DNA of 22,738 bases. Source: Alphaproteobacteria bacterium (lineage in GTDB: Bacteria; Pseudomonadota; Alphaproteobacteria; UBA8366). A program made the position numbers and the translations under genes. The notes under the pieces were generated by a model that was not told the origin of the DNA, ran no database searches, and saw nothing but the letters and a program-made list of their open reading frames with translations. This document shows, in pieces, positions 6,673-16,323 of the stretch. Where the stretch lies: NCBI GenBank assembly GCA_029861675.1, contig JAOTYV010000043.1:1-22738 (forward strand), written 5' to 3'. Each line of letters opens with the position of its first letter. The first letter of the stretch is position 1.

Positions 6673-9009
6673 TTGGATCTCTCCACGGGCTTCGCAGCCG
6701 CGTGGACCGGCCGGTTGTTCGCCGATTTCGGCGCCGACGTTGCCTGCCGCGATCCGCATCCGTTGCGGGTGATCGGTCCCTTCGACCCGGACGGTGCTTC
6801 GATTCCGGCCGCCGCCGTGCTGGCCAACAAGCGCTCGGTATCGCCGGAGGCCGTGCCTAATTTGATTCCGGCGGTGGATGTCGTCATCGACGACGCGTCG
6901 GCCGGAACCGATAAACGCCGGTGGCTTGATGAACTGGCGGCTGCCAATGCGCGGGCCATCCACGTGGTGATCACGCCCCATGGCCTGACAGGCGATCGCG
7001 CCCATTGGCCTGGCAACGACCTGACTGCCTCGGCCCGCTCGGGCTGGGCATCGGGGACCGGGCTCGTCGATCGGCCCCCTTTGCGGCAAAGCGGCTACCA
7101 GGCCTCATATCAGGCGGGAACGGTGGCTTTTGCTGCGGCAGTAGCTGCGCTGCTGTACCGCCATCGCGGTGGCTTAGGACAGCAGATTGATGTGGCGACG
7201 GATGACGTCTCAGTGGTCACCTATGCCCCAGGTATCCTGCGAAGCCTCTACAACGCTGCACCCGCGACACGCAAGACGAACAGCGATGTGATCTCGGGCC
7301 CTGTCCCGGTGAAGGACGGCTACTTCGCCTTGACCGTCACGCGTCCCCATTTCTGGCGGGGTGCGGCCAAGCTGCTGGGCCTGGAGGACCTAGCCGACGA
7401 CGAGCGGCTGCAAGGGACGGTCAGCCGCTACGCTCACAAACATCTCTGGCTAGACCGTCTAGAGGCAGCGATGTCCGAGTGGACCAAGGCGGACTTATTC
7501 GACGCCTTGTCCCGTATCCCTGTCGTCGCCGGTCCGGTGTTTACGATGGTGGAACTGGCCAATAACAAACATCTAGCCGATCGGTCGTTTTTTGCAGAGG
7601 TGGGCGGCATTCGATTTGCCGGCGCGCCGTTCAAGGCAGCTGCGACGCCCTTTAGAATGCGACGGGGCGTGCCCACGCCTGGCACGGATACTGACGCGGT
7701 TAAAAATGAATGGGCCGAGGCGTCCTCTCCGGTCGCGGCCCCATTGGTGCCTGACGCGTCGGACGGACCGCTAACGGGCTACCGCGGGGTCGTGCTGACC
7801 CAGGCCTGGTCTGGCACCTTTGCCACCGAGTTGATGTCCTTGCTGGGGGCCGAGGTGATTCAAGTCGAGGCGCGCTCCCGGTTTGATTCCTGGCGGGGCG
7901 GCGGCTTCGCTGTGCCCCTTGCCACCGGCCTCAAGGACAGGCCGTCCGCCAAGCATTCCTGGAACTGCGAGGCCCGGTTCAATTCAGTCAACCTCAACAA
8001 GCAATCGGTGACGCTCGAACTCGATACCGAAGAGGGCCGCCGTCTGTTCAAGGAACTAGTCCGGCGTGCGGATTTCGTCGCCGAGAACTTTTCGCCGCGG
8101 GTAATGGGCAAGCTTCGCCTGGATTACGAGGAACTCAAGACCGTCAAGCCGGATATCATCTATTGCTCGATCTCGGGTTATGGGCACTCAGGACCCTGGT
8201 CTCCGCTACCGGCAATTGGCGGCACGGTGGAACCCACCTCGGGTATGTCAGGCGCGCTGGGCTATGAGGGCGACGTACCTTTGAACTCCGGCCAGATGTA
8301 CCCGGATGCCGTTGCGGGCCTGTACGGCTTCGCCTCGCTCGTTTTGGCCCTCTATCAACGGGAGCGAACCAACGAAGGCCAGCGTATTGACGTCTCGATG
8401 CAGGAAGCCAACCTAACCTTTCTCGGCGACCGTTGGCTGGAGTACGCGATGATTGGGCAGGTGCCCAAACCGATGGGCAATCGGCATGCCTTCTTCGCAC
8501 CCCACGGCGTCTACCCAACCAAGGGCGAGGAACTGTGGATCGCCATCGCGGCGGAGTCAGACGGCCAGTGGCAAGCGCTCTGCGATACACTTGGACTATT
8601 GGATTTGAAGATGTGCTTTCCTGACCGGGCGGCCCGCAAGGCTAACGAAGATTCGATCGATGCGGCAATCGCTTCTGCGACCCAAGAGCTCGACAGAGAT
8701 CAATTGGCTGCCACGCTCTCGGCGGCAGGCGTGATCACGGCCCCGGTACTTAACAGTTTGGAGACTGCTAATGACGCCGTGTTCCAGCACCGAGGTGCCG
8801 TTCAGGAAACCGATCATCCCGAGGCGGGCATCTGGCTGCAGCCCGCTCTGCCTTGCCGCATGTCGGTGACGCCGGGCCGAGTTCGTGCGGCGGCACCGGT
8901 AAAGGGGGCGCACTCAGCCGAAGTCTTTGCTCGGCTGTTGGGCATGAGCCGGGAGGACTATTCGCGTCTCAAGGCGGCTGGGATCACCGGCGTAACGCCT
9001 GCAAAATGA
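6673..9009 (+). CDS. Tandem-fused class III CoA-transferase (CaiB/BaiF), active half second
   Basis: A two-domain CaiB/BaiF protein of 778 residues from the first canonical start (TTG, 6673). The real N-terminus is further upstream: codons 6652-6672 read ALDGLKV, the usual start of the family, and GGAAGGAC at 6629-6636 is placed for initiation at ATA (6643) or GTA (6646), neither a normal start. An in-frame TAG lies at 6616. The N-half (about 1-345) has GYQASYQAG where the catalytic Asp should be; the C-half (about 368-778) has YPDAVAG with Asp545 at the right spacing before GQRIDVSMQE. The half without Asp carries an ITPxGxTG motif, as does the Asp-less half of the fusion at 2996-5635, so the two halves occur in opposite order in the two proteins. 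The crotonase gene follows after 29 bases. Confidence 0.8.
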   Translation: MDLSTGFAAAWTGRLFADFGADVACRDPHPLRVIGPFDPDGASIPAAAVLANKRSVSPEAVPNLIPAVDVVIDDASAGTDKRRWLDELAAANARAIHVVITPHGLTGDRAHWPGNDLTASARSGWASGTGLVDRPPLRQSGYQASYQAGTVAFAAAVAALLYRHRGGLGQQIDVATDDVSVVTYAPGILRSLYNAAPATRKTNSDVISGPVPVKDGYFALTVTRPHFWRGAAKLLGLEDLADDERLQGTVSRYAHKHLWLDRLEAAMSEWTKADLFDALSRIPVVAGPVFTMVELANNKHLADRSFFAEVGGIRFAGAPFKAAATPFRMRRGVPTPGTDTDAVKNEWAEASSPVAAPLVPDASDGPLTGYRGVVLTQAWSGTFATELMSLLGAEVIQVEARSRFDSWRGGGFAVPLATGLKDRPSAKHSWNCEARFNSVNLNKQSVTLELDTEEGRRLFKELVRRADFVAENFSPRVMGKLRLDYEELKTVKPDIIYCSISGYGHSGPWSPLPAIGGTVEPTSGMSGALGYEGDVPLNSGQMYPDAVAGLYGFASLVLALYQRERTNEGQRIDVSMQEANLTFLGDRWLEYAMIGQVPKPMGNRHAFFAPHGVYPTKGEELWIAIAAESDGQWQALCDTLGLLDLKMCFPDRAARKANEDSIDAAIASATQELDRDQLAATLSAAGVITAPVLNSLETANDAVFQHRGAVQETDHPEAGIWLQPALPCRMSVTPGRVRAAAPVKGAHSAEVFARLLGMSREDYSRLKAAGITGVTPAK

Positions 9010-9038
9010 TAGAGCGGCCAACGGAAAGGCTAAACAAA

Positions 9039-9872
9039 ATGAGTTATCGGCATATCCTTTACGAGGTGGACGGGCACGTCGCCAAGATCACCCTCAATCG
9101 GCCCGAGGTCGGCAACGCCCAGAGCACGATAATGTTGGAGGAGGTTGACGACGCCATCAAGGTCGCCGGCTTCAACGTCGATATTCGAGTGATCACACTA
9201 TTTGGTGCCGGGAAGCATTTCTGTACCGGCCATGACTTGGGCACATCGGAGGAAAATGAGTACCGGGAGACTGAGTACCTGATCCAGGAGGGCGTGCGGG
9301 GGCGCTTTAATCACACTCGCGAACAGTTCGTCGACAAGACCCTGCGCTGGCGGGACGTGCAAAAGCCAACCATCGCAGCCGTCCAGGGCTACTGCATTTT
9401 CGGTGGCTGGATGGTCGCATCCGCCATGGATTTGATCTTCGCCGCGGAGGACGCGATGTTCCTGGGCGGCGGCTTCCAATACTTCACTCCGCCGTGGGAC
9501 ATCCATCCGCGCAAAGTGAAGGAGATCCTGTTCGAGGGCCGGATGATCGATTCTGCCGAGGCCCTGCAGTACGGACTGGTAAACCGCGTGGTGCCGCGCG
9601 ACCAGCTGGAGGCTGAGGTGATGCAATACGCGAGCGAGGTTGCCCTGAACGATCCATTCCAGATGCGAATGACCAAGGCCATGGTCAATGCCTGCCAGGA
9701 CGCTCAAGGCTTCTATCAACATATTAACGCCGCTCACGCCTTCTTCTTGCTGCGCAGCCAGGCCGAGAAAGACCCTGACTATTCCCTCGACCGGCCCGAG
9801 GGCCGGCGCCGGCCGATGGTGCAGCGGGCGCTGGAGCTATACAAGAAGCGCAAACAACGGGACGCTGGCTAA
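9039..9872 (+). CDS. Enoyl-CoA hydratase/isomerase (crotonase) family protein
   Basis: This 277-residue protein has the crotonase fold, which hydrates or isomerises CoA thioesters using an oxyanion hole. The two oxyanion segments are GAGKHFCTGHDL (about 56-67) and GYCIFGGW (117-124). Of the two catalytic glutamates of classical hydratases, the second aligns with Glu162 (KEILFEG), while the first falls in FLGGGFQ (141-147), where Gly residues are found. The reaction may therefore differ from simple hydration. Aromatic-rich FQYFTPPWD (146-154) sits near the pocket. The start ATG is preceded by GGAAAGG nine bases upstream. It lies 29 bases after the CoA-transferase fusion, so the two are almost certainly co-transcribed. 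The C-terminus is basic (ELYKKRKQR). Confidence 0.85.
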   Translation: MSYRHILYEVDGHVAKITLNRPEVGNAQSTIMLEEVDDAIKVAGFNVDIRVITLFGAGKHFCTGHDLGTSEENEYRETEYLIQEGVRGRFNHTREQFVDKTLRWRDVQKPTIAAVQGYCIFGGWMVASAMDLIFAAEDAMFLGGGFQYFTPPWDIHPRKVKEILFEGRMIDSAEALQYGLVNRVVPRDQLEAEVMQYASEVALNDPFQMRMTKAMVNACQDAQGFYQHINAAHAFFLLRSQAEKDPDYSLDRPEGRRRPMVQRALELYKKRKQRDAG

Positions 9873-9976
9873 GGCAAGCCAGCCCAAACCTTGCGCATGT
9901 CACGAACCGCGGCCGGTCCGGGGGTCACAGCCCTAAGGGCATTGTCACGTTAACTCCTGCGGTGAAATTCTATAAG

Positions 9977-9994
9977 GTTGGCGGATGCGCCAAC
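9977..9994 (+). promoter_or_regulatory. Hairpin with the transposase start codon in its loop (IS6 copy)
   Basis: GTTGGCG-GATG-CGCCAAC is identical to 1159-1176. The 7-bp stem is perfect and the ATG at 9985-9987 fills three of the four loop bases. Conservation in two otherwise diverged copies suggests it is part of the element's design. Confidence 0.5.
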
Positions 9995-10451
9995 TCTCAT
10001 TCAAGCGACATCGTTTTCCGCCCGATGTGATCAGGAACTCCGTCTGGCTGTACGCCAGGTTCACGCTCAGCTTCCGTGACGTAGAGGAGATGTTCGCAGA
10101 ACGAGGTCTGGATGTGTCGTATGAAACGGTACGCCGGTGGTTTTTGAAGTTTGGCTCGGTCGTTGCCGCGTAGCTGAAACGGGTTCGGCCAAGGCCCAGC
10201 GATCACTGGCATCTGGATGAGATGGCAGTGATCATCCGCGGAACACGCTACTGGCTCTGGCGTGCGGTCGACAACGAAGGCGAAGTTCTGGACTTCCTTG
10301 TCCAACGCAGGCGAGACGCCAAAGCTGCTGCCAAGCTGATGAAGAAGCTCCTCAAGCGCCAAGGCTTCGCACCAACAAGGATCGTTACGGACAAGCTGCG
10401 GTCTTATCGGTCCGCATTTCGAGATATTGGTCTGACGGCAATCCATGACCA
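9985..10451 (+). pseudogene. IS6-family transposase with amber codon and 3' truncation
   Basis: The frame starts MRQLSFKRHRFPPDVIRN, contains the helix-turn-helix region (LSFRDVEEMFAERGLDVSYE), stops at TAG 10171-10173, and continues in the same frame with LKRVRPRPSDHWHLDEM (first catalytic Asp) and TRIVTDKLRSYRSAF (second Asp). It ends at AIHDQ, where the next IS begins, so the segment with the catalytic Glu is absent. It is inactive twice over: a nonsense codon after 62 residues and loss of the C-terminus. The downstream open stretch read as a separate protein (from 10222) is part of this relic, with a tail contributed by the next IS. Confidence 0.8.
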
Positions 10452-11257
10452 GGTGCTGTCAGACCAACGCGAACCAGTCTCCAAAGTGCGATATAACACG
10501 GCTTTCAGGCCGCCAATTGGCGCCACTCGGCCAGGGCGGCGGAGCGGTTCTGCTTGAAGATATCGCGGCAGTTGAGATGGCGGTCATGATTGAAATGGTT
10601 ATGAACGGAAGCGTGGATAGAAGCGAATTTCTGCAGCGTCTTTATGTCCCTGAATTTCGACATCGCCCCTTCCCGTCGCCGGAACGGCTGGTGTGAATTT
10701 TCCGCCCGATTGTTGAGCCATCGACCACATTCTTGTTTGGCAGGATTGCCGATCACATTCAGCGCCGCCCGATATGATTTGAGCCGGTCCGTCACAATCA
10801 CCTTTGGCCGGCCGTAACGTTTCAACGCACGCTTGATAAAGGTCAGTGCCGCCTTGCGATCCCGCCGTTTTGTGGCGAAGACTTCAAGCACCTCGCCCTC
10901 GTGATCGACGGCCCGCCACAGATAATGTCTCTCTCCATTTATCCGCACGAACACCTCGTCCAGGTGCCAGCGCCAGTTCGAATATGATCGGTGATGAACG
11001 CGCCGCTTCCTGATCTCCGCGGCGAACATCGGGCCGAACCGGTTCCACCAGAAGCGCACCGTCTCGTGGCAGATGTCGATGCCACGTTCAAACAGCAGAT
11101 CCTCAACCTGACGGAGCGACAGCGGATACCGGATGTACATCATCACCGTGAGGCGGATGATCTCTGGCGAACTGTTGAAATAGCGGAAGGGATTGTTCAT
11201 CCGCTGAGGCTATGGAACTCCCGTTCCCGCCTCAAGCTGCGTTGGTCTGACAAAGCC
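10452..11257 (-). mobile_element. Complete IS6-family insertion sequence, second subgroup
   Basis: The ends are GGTGCTGTCAGACCAACGCG (10452-10471) and, read inward from 11257, GGCTTTGTCAGACCAACGCA; most positions match. The length of 806 bp and the single transposase gene fit the IS6 family. The 8-bp flanks (CATGACCA left, CGAAAACG right) differ, so there is no target duplication, consistent with arrival or rearrangement by replicative IS6 events with adjacent deletion. It is the element nearest the tRNA gene. Confidence 0.8.
10505..11200 (-). CDS. IS6-family DDE transposase, intact
   Basis: A 231-residue transposase, the normal length for IS6. A helix-turn-helix region (LSLRQVEDLLFERGIDICHE) lies near residues 28-46. 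The DDE triad is complete: Asp81 in WRWHLDEVFV, Asp138 in VIVTDRLKSY and Glu167 in NNRAENSHQP. The C-terminal region FRDIKTLQKFASIHASVHN is typical. ATG at 11198-11200 begins about 57 bases inside the element. It differs clearly from the transposase relics at 1167, 2636 and 9985, which form another subgroup. It appears functional and could in principle act only on ends of its own type. Confidence 0.9.
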   Translation of the reverse strand: MNNPFRYFNSSPEIIRLTVMMYIRYPLSLRQVEDLLFERGIDICHETVRFWWNRFGPMFAAEIRKRRVHHRSYSNWRWHLDEVFVRINGERHYLWRAVDHEGEVLEVFATKRRDRKAALTFIKRALKRYGRPKVIVTDRLKSYRAALNVIGNPAKQECGRWLNNRAENSHQPFRRREGAMSKFRDIKTLQKFASIHASVHNHFNHDRHLNCRDIFKQNRSAALAEWRQLAA

Positions 11258-11405
11258 CGAAAACGGCCTTTGGAGACGCCTGCCCAATTCCGGCCCTATT
11301 GTCTCCGTATTGTGGTTTCCGCGCAGCCTCCACCCACGTGAAACGCCCGGAAACCGGCGGCCTTCCGGCGATTTGAGTCTGGAGACGAGAATGCACGAGA
11401 CTTGG

Positions 11406-11482
11406 TGGTGGGCCCGGCAGGACTCGAACCTGCGACATGACCGTTATGAGCGGTCCGTTCTGACCAACTGAACTACGGGCCC
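11406..11482 (-). tRNA. tRNA with CAT anticodon, probably tRNA-Ile2 (lysidine type)
   Basis: The reverse strand folds into a full cloverleaf: acceptor GGGCCCG/CGGGCCC, D-stem GTTC/GAAC, anticodon stem GACCG/CGGTC with loop CTCATAA, T-stem GCAGG/CCTGC with loop TTCGAGT, discriminator A and encoded CCA (11408-11406). The anticodon is CAT. Elongator tRNA-Met and tRNA-Ile2 share this anticodon; the C4-G69 and C5-G68 acceptor pairs match those that E. coli TilS uses to select tRNA-Ile2, so Ile2 is favoured but not certain. The 3' end faces the accessory region. Confidence 0.9.
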
Positions 11483-11527
11483 GGGCGCTGGCCGCTTGTG
11501 CGCGGCCGGGAATTTCACCACTGCCGG

Positions 11528-11557
11528 GCGATATCACGGACGGATGGCGGCGGGCAA
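11528..11557 (-). promoter_or_regulatory. Possible promoter of the tRNA gene
   Basis: On the minus strand TTGCCC (11557-11552) and TATCGC (11533-11528) are separated by 18 bases, placing a start about 40 bases before the mature tRNA. Both boxes are imperfect. Confidence 0.25.
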
Positions 11558-11599
11558 GGGCTTTGCGGTCCTGGCCCATACCGGGTGCGGATATTAGCG

Positions 11600-11617
11600 T
11601 GCGGCCGGACGGCCGCA
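11600..11617 (-). terminator. Hairpin just after rpoD, possible terminator
   Basis: TGCGGCC-GGAC-GGCCGCA is a perfect 7-bp, GC-rich stem with a four-base loop, five bases beyond the rpoD stop codon. There is no T-run after it, so intrinsic termination is uncertain; it may instead protect the transcript end. Confidence 0.35.
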
Positions 11618-11622
11618 GCCGG

Positions 11623-13725
<2,103 letters not shown>

Positions 13726-13813
13726 TGGCGATCGCCCCCAAATTTTTCCCGTCAATATAACGCATTAATGCCCGGAAATCTTCCGGAACCGGCGCTATCT
13801 CGATGAATATCCG

Positions 13814-15640
13814 TCAGTCTTCAAGCTTGTTTATATCGTTTTCCACCCGCTCAACCTCATCGCGAAGGCGCAGAAACCGTGCTTCAGCGTCCGCCGTTCC
13901 TTCCGTCCCCGCGATCCGGCCCTGCTCCCGCAACTCCCGTCCCTGTATCGACCCCTGCATCCGAGCTAGCAGCTCCTGGATATTGGTTTGCACCTCGTCG
14001 ATCGGCGTACCGGGGCGGGAAGCATGTAATAGCACATCCTTACTAAGCAAACTCTTAAGAATGCGCAAATTTGCCGTGTCAGAGAGGTGGTCCCGCAGAC
14101 CCTCAGAGTCAAGGTCTGGCGTCGATGACAGCACGTCATGAATATCCTGGCGGAATTTGTCAAGATCGGAGTCGAATTCCACCTGGGCCAGCGATTCCGC
14201 GAATTCCTCATACAGGCCGGGATTGTTAACCATAGTGGCGAGCAAAACCTGCTGGCGGCGGCGCGCCGCGGCATGGACGGGGTTGGCCAAATTGGAGCGC
14301 GTGCCCCACTGCGCGGCCTGCCGGGACGGGGAGCCCGCCTGGCGGCGCCCTACGGAATCCGGCCGCCGCTGGCCGCGAAATGCCTCCCAAAGCTGATTGC
14401 GCAGCATTTCCGAGTAGTACTGACGTACCGTCGGATCGGCGATCTCGCCCACCCGCTTGCGGAGCCGCGTCTCGAGATCGGCGCGGCGCTCCGGCGTGTC
14501 GATCGGCCGCGCCTGCACCTCCATGGTCCAGACCAGGTCGACCAGCGGCCGGGCGCCTTGCACCACCTGAGCCATCGCCTCCGGCCCCTGTGCCTGAATC
14601 AGGCTGTCCGGATCCTCGCCGGACGGCAGATAGGCGAATTGCAGCGATTTTCCGGGCTTCAGCAAGGGCAGCGCCCGCTCGGCGGCGCGTTGCGCCGCCC
14701 GCTGCCCGGCGGCATCCCCGTCGAAACACAGGATCGGCTCCGGCACCATGCGCCAGACTTCCTGCAATTGCGTCTCGGTCATCGCGGTGCCAAGCGGCGC
14801 CACCGCCTCGGCAAAGCCGGCCCGGGCCAGCGCGATCACGTCCATATAGCCTTCGGTGACCAGCAGCCGCCCCGCGTCATGCGCCGCCTGGCGCGCCGGG
14901 CCCAGATTGTACAGCGTCCGCCCCTTGTCGAAGAGCGGCGTGTCCGGCGAATTTATGTATTTCGCCGCCTTGGCGTCCCCCATCAACCGGCCGCCGAAGG
15001 CGATGACCTTGCCGCTCCGGTCGGCGATCGGGAACATCACCCGGTCGCGGAAAAACGCATAGGCCGCCCGGCCGTCATCGGGCCGGCGCACCAGGCCCGC
15101 CTCCGCCAGCATCGCCTCGCCATGGCCCTTCTGCTGCATCGCCCGGGCGAAAGCGGGACCGTCCGGCGCATAGCCGAGCCGGAAGGCGCGAATCGTCTCC
15201 TCGTCCAACCCGCGTCCGGTCAGATAGGCGTGCGCCGCCGCGCCCTGTCCGCCGCCGCGCAGGCGCGCCTCGAACCAGGCGCAAGCGTCCTCCAGGACAT
15301 CGTGCAGCCCCTTGCGGCGTTCCTCCTGGGCCCGGTCGCGCGGCGTCTGGCGCGGCATTTCCAGCCCCGCCTCGTCGGCGAATTTCTCCACCGCCTCGGG
15401 AAAGCTGAGCCCTTCGGTTTCCATCACATAAGAGAAGATGTCGCCGTGCTTGCCGCTGCTGAAGCAGTGGTAGAAGCCCTTCTCGTCGTTGACGGTGAAG
15501 GATGGCGTCTTTTCGTTGTTGAACGGGCTGAGGCCGACGAATTCCCGGCCGCGGCGGATCAGCTTCACCTTGCGGCCGCACACATCCGATACCGAAACTC
15601 GGGTCCGGATCTCGTCCAAGAAGTTGGGTGGGAAGGCCAT
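13814..15640 (-). CDS. dnaG: DNA primase
   Basis: The 608-residue protein makes RNA primers at replication forks. The N-terminal CHC2-type domain (about 1-100) has the expected GLSPFNNEKTPSFTVNDEKG layout, but three of the four zinc ligands are replaced: Ser38, Asn41 and Ser62 stand where E. coli has Cys40, His43 and Cys64, and only Cys59 remains. The TOPRIM catalytic core has EGYMD (263-267) and DGD (307-309), with YNLGPAR before it. The C-terminal helicase-binding region is helical and less conserved. ATG at 15640 (MAFPPNFLDEIRTRVSVSDV) is the standard start of alphaproteobacterial primases; upstream in-frame starts add non-conserved residues. It is between the yqeY-type gene and rpoD, as in the classical sigma-operon arrangement. 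Confidence 0.95.
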   Translation of the reverse strand: MAFPPNFLDEIRTRVSVSDVCGRKVKLIRRGREFVGLSPFNNEKTPSFTVNDEKGFYHCFSSGKHGDIFSYVMETEGLSFPEAVEKFADEAGLEMPRQTPRDRAQEERRKGLHDVLEDACAWFEARLRGGGQGAAAHAYLTGRGLDEETIRAFRLGYAPDGPAFARAMQQKGHGEAMLAEAGLVRRPDDGRAAYAFFRDRVMFPIADRSGKVIAFGGRLMGDAKAAKYINSPDTPLFDKGRTLYNLGPARQAAHDAGRLLVTEGYMDVIALARAGFAEAVAPLGTAMTETQLQEVWRMVPEPILCFDGDAAGQRAAQRAAERALPLLKPGKSLQFAYLPSGEDPDSLIQAQGPEAMAQVVQGARPLVDLVWTMEVQARPIDTPERRADLETRLRKRVGEIADPTVRQYYSEMLRNQLWEAFRGQRRPDSVGRRQAGSPSRQAAQWGTRSNLANPVHAAARRRQQVLLATMVNNPGLYEEFAESLAQVEFDSDLDKFRQDIHDVLSSTPDLDSEGLRDHLSDTANLRILKSLLSKDVLLHASRPGTPIDEVQTNIQELLARMQGSIQGRELREQGRIAGTEGTADAEARFLRLRDEVERVENDINKLED

Positions 15641-15746
15641 CGGCGCGGTCCAATTGATCGGCGGGCAATCTATACCAGTCGCGACCGTCCATAAAGACAC
15701 CGCGGCGTCGCGTTGGTCACGCGGACCGCCGAACCGGTCCCGCGAT

Positions 15747-16202
15747 TCAGGACAGTTTTTGTTTCGCCGCCACGCTGGCCTTGGAGAAGTCCATCCGGCC
15801 CGCGAATTGGGCGCGCAACGCGCCCATCACCGCGCCCATGTCCTTGAGGCCGCCGGCGCCGGTCTCCTTGATCACCTGCGCGACCGCTTCGGCAATCCCC
15901 TGATCGTCCATCTGCTCCGGCAGGAAGCGCTGGATGACCTCGATCTCGCGGGCTTCGCGGTCCGCGAGTTCCTGACGATTGCCCTTTTCATACATCTCGA
16001 TGCTTTCGCGGCGCTGCTTCACCATGGTCTGCAGCAATCCGAGGATATCGTCGTCGCCGATCCCCGCCGTGTTGCCTTTCGACCGCGCCGCGATGTCGCG
16101 ATCCTTCAGCGCGGCAAGAATCAAGCGGATCGTCGCCGTCGCGCAGGAATCCTTCGCCAAGGTGGCTTCTTTCAACGACTCGCTTAAATTTTCGCGCAAC
16201 AT
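15747..16202 (-). CDS. GatB/YqeY-domain protein
   Basis: This 151-residue protein belongs to the GatB/YqeY family, related to the tRNA-binding tail of the amidotransferase subunit GatB. The free-standing protein's role is not established, though it is often linked to tRNA-dependent amide formation or to translation. Recognisable segments are MLRENLSESLKEATLAKD, ATIRLILAALKDRDI, EREI-like helices (LADREAREIEVIQRFLPEQM) and GAGGLKDMGAVMGALRAQF near the C-terminus. ATG at 16202 is preceded by GGAG, four bases upstream; a longer frame to 16256 adds non-conserved residues. It is the first gene of a minus-strand set followed by dnaG and rpoD, and diverges from carA. Confidence 0.9.
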   Translation of the reverse strand: MLRENLSESLKEATLAKDSCATATIRLILAALKDRDIAARSKGNTAGIGDDDILGLLQTMVKQRRESIEMYEKGNRQELADREAREIEVIQRFLPEQMDDQGIAEAVAQVIKETGAGGLKDMGAVMGALRAQFAGRMDFSKASVAAKQKLS

Positions 16203-16323
16203 CGCTCCAATCTTGCCCGTAATTCGCGACAAGCAGCAACCGTACACGAAACACAATCGTTAACGCAACAGGAAACGATAACTTAACTTATTGAAATAAC
16301 ACAATTTATTTGTTAATGAATCC

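Larger units (their letters stand above)
9938..10451 (+). mobile_element. IS6-family element truncated at its 3' end by another IS
   Basis: The left inverted repeat GGCATTGTCACGTTAACT (9938-9955) is the same type as that of the deleted element at 1120-1565. The element runs through the transposase gene to 10451, where the inverted repeat of the second IS begins. Its right third and right inverted repeat are missing, and they are not found on the far side of the second IS, so the break is a deletion and not a simple insertion. Confidence 0.75.

Noticed and set aside
6045..10173. Amber recoding or suppression, since both the MaoC gene and an IS6 transposase are interrupted by in-frame TAG
   Set aside because: carA, carB, greA and rpoD all end in TAG, so the codon is a working stop. 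The two interruptions are better explained as mutations in decaying genes.
11345..11370. Stem-loop after the tRNA (CCGGAA..TTCCGG) as a terminator
   Set aside because: The stem is short with a 10-base loop and no clear T-tract on the transcribed strand.
14138..15694. A 518-codon open frame opposite dnaG
   Set aside because: Antisense shadow of the primase gene, rich in Arg and Ala, with no family features.
15722..15739. GGACCG/CGGTCC hairpin between the yqeY-type gene and dnaG as a terminator
   Set aside because: No T-run, and it lies inside what is probably one transcript; it could be an attenuator, but nothing else supports this.
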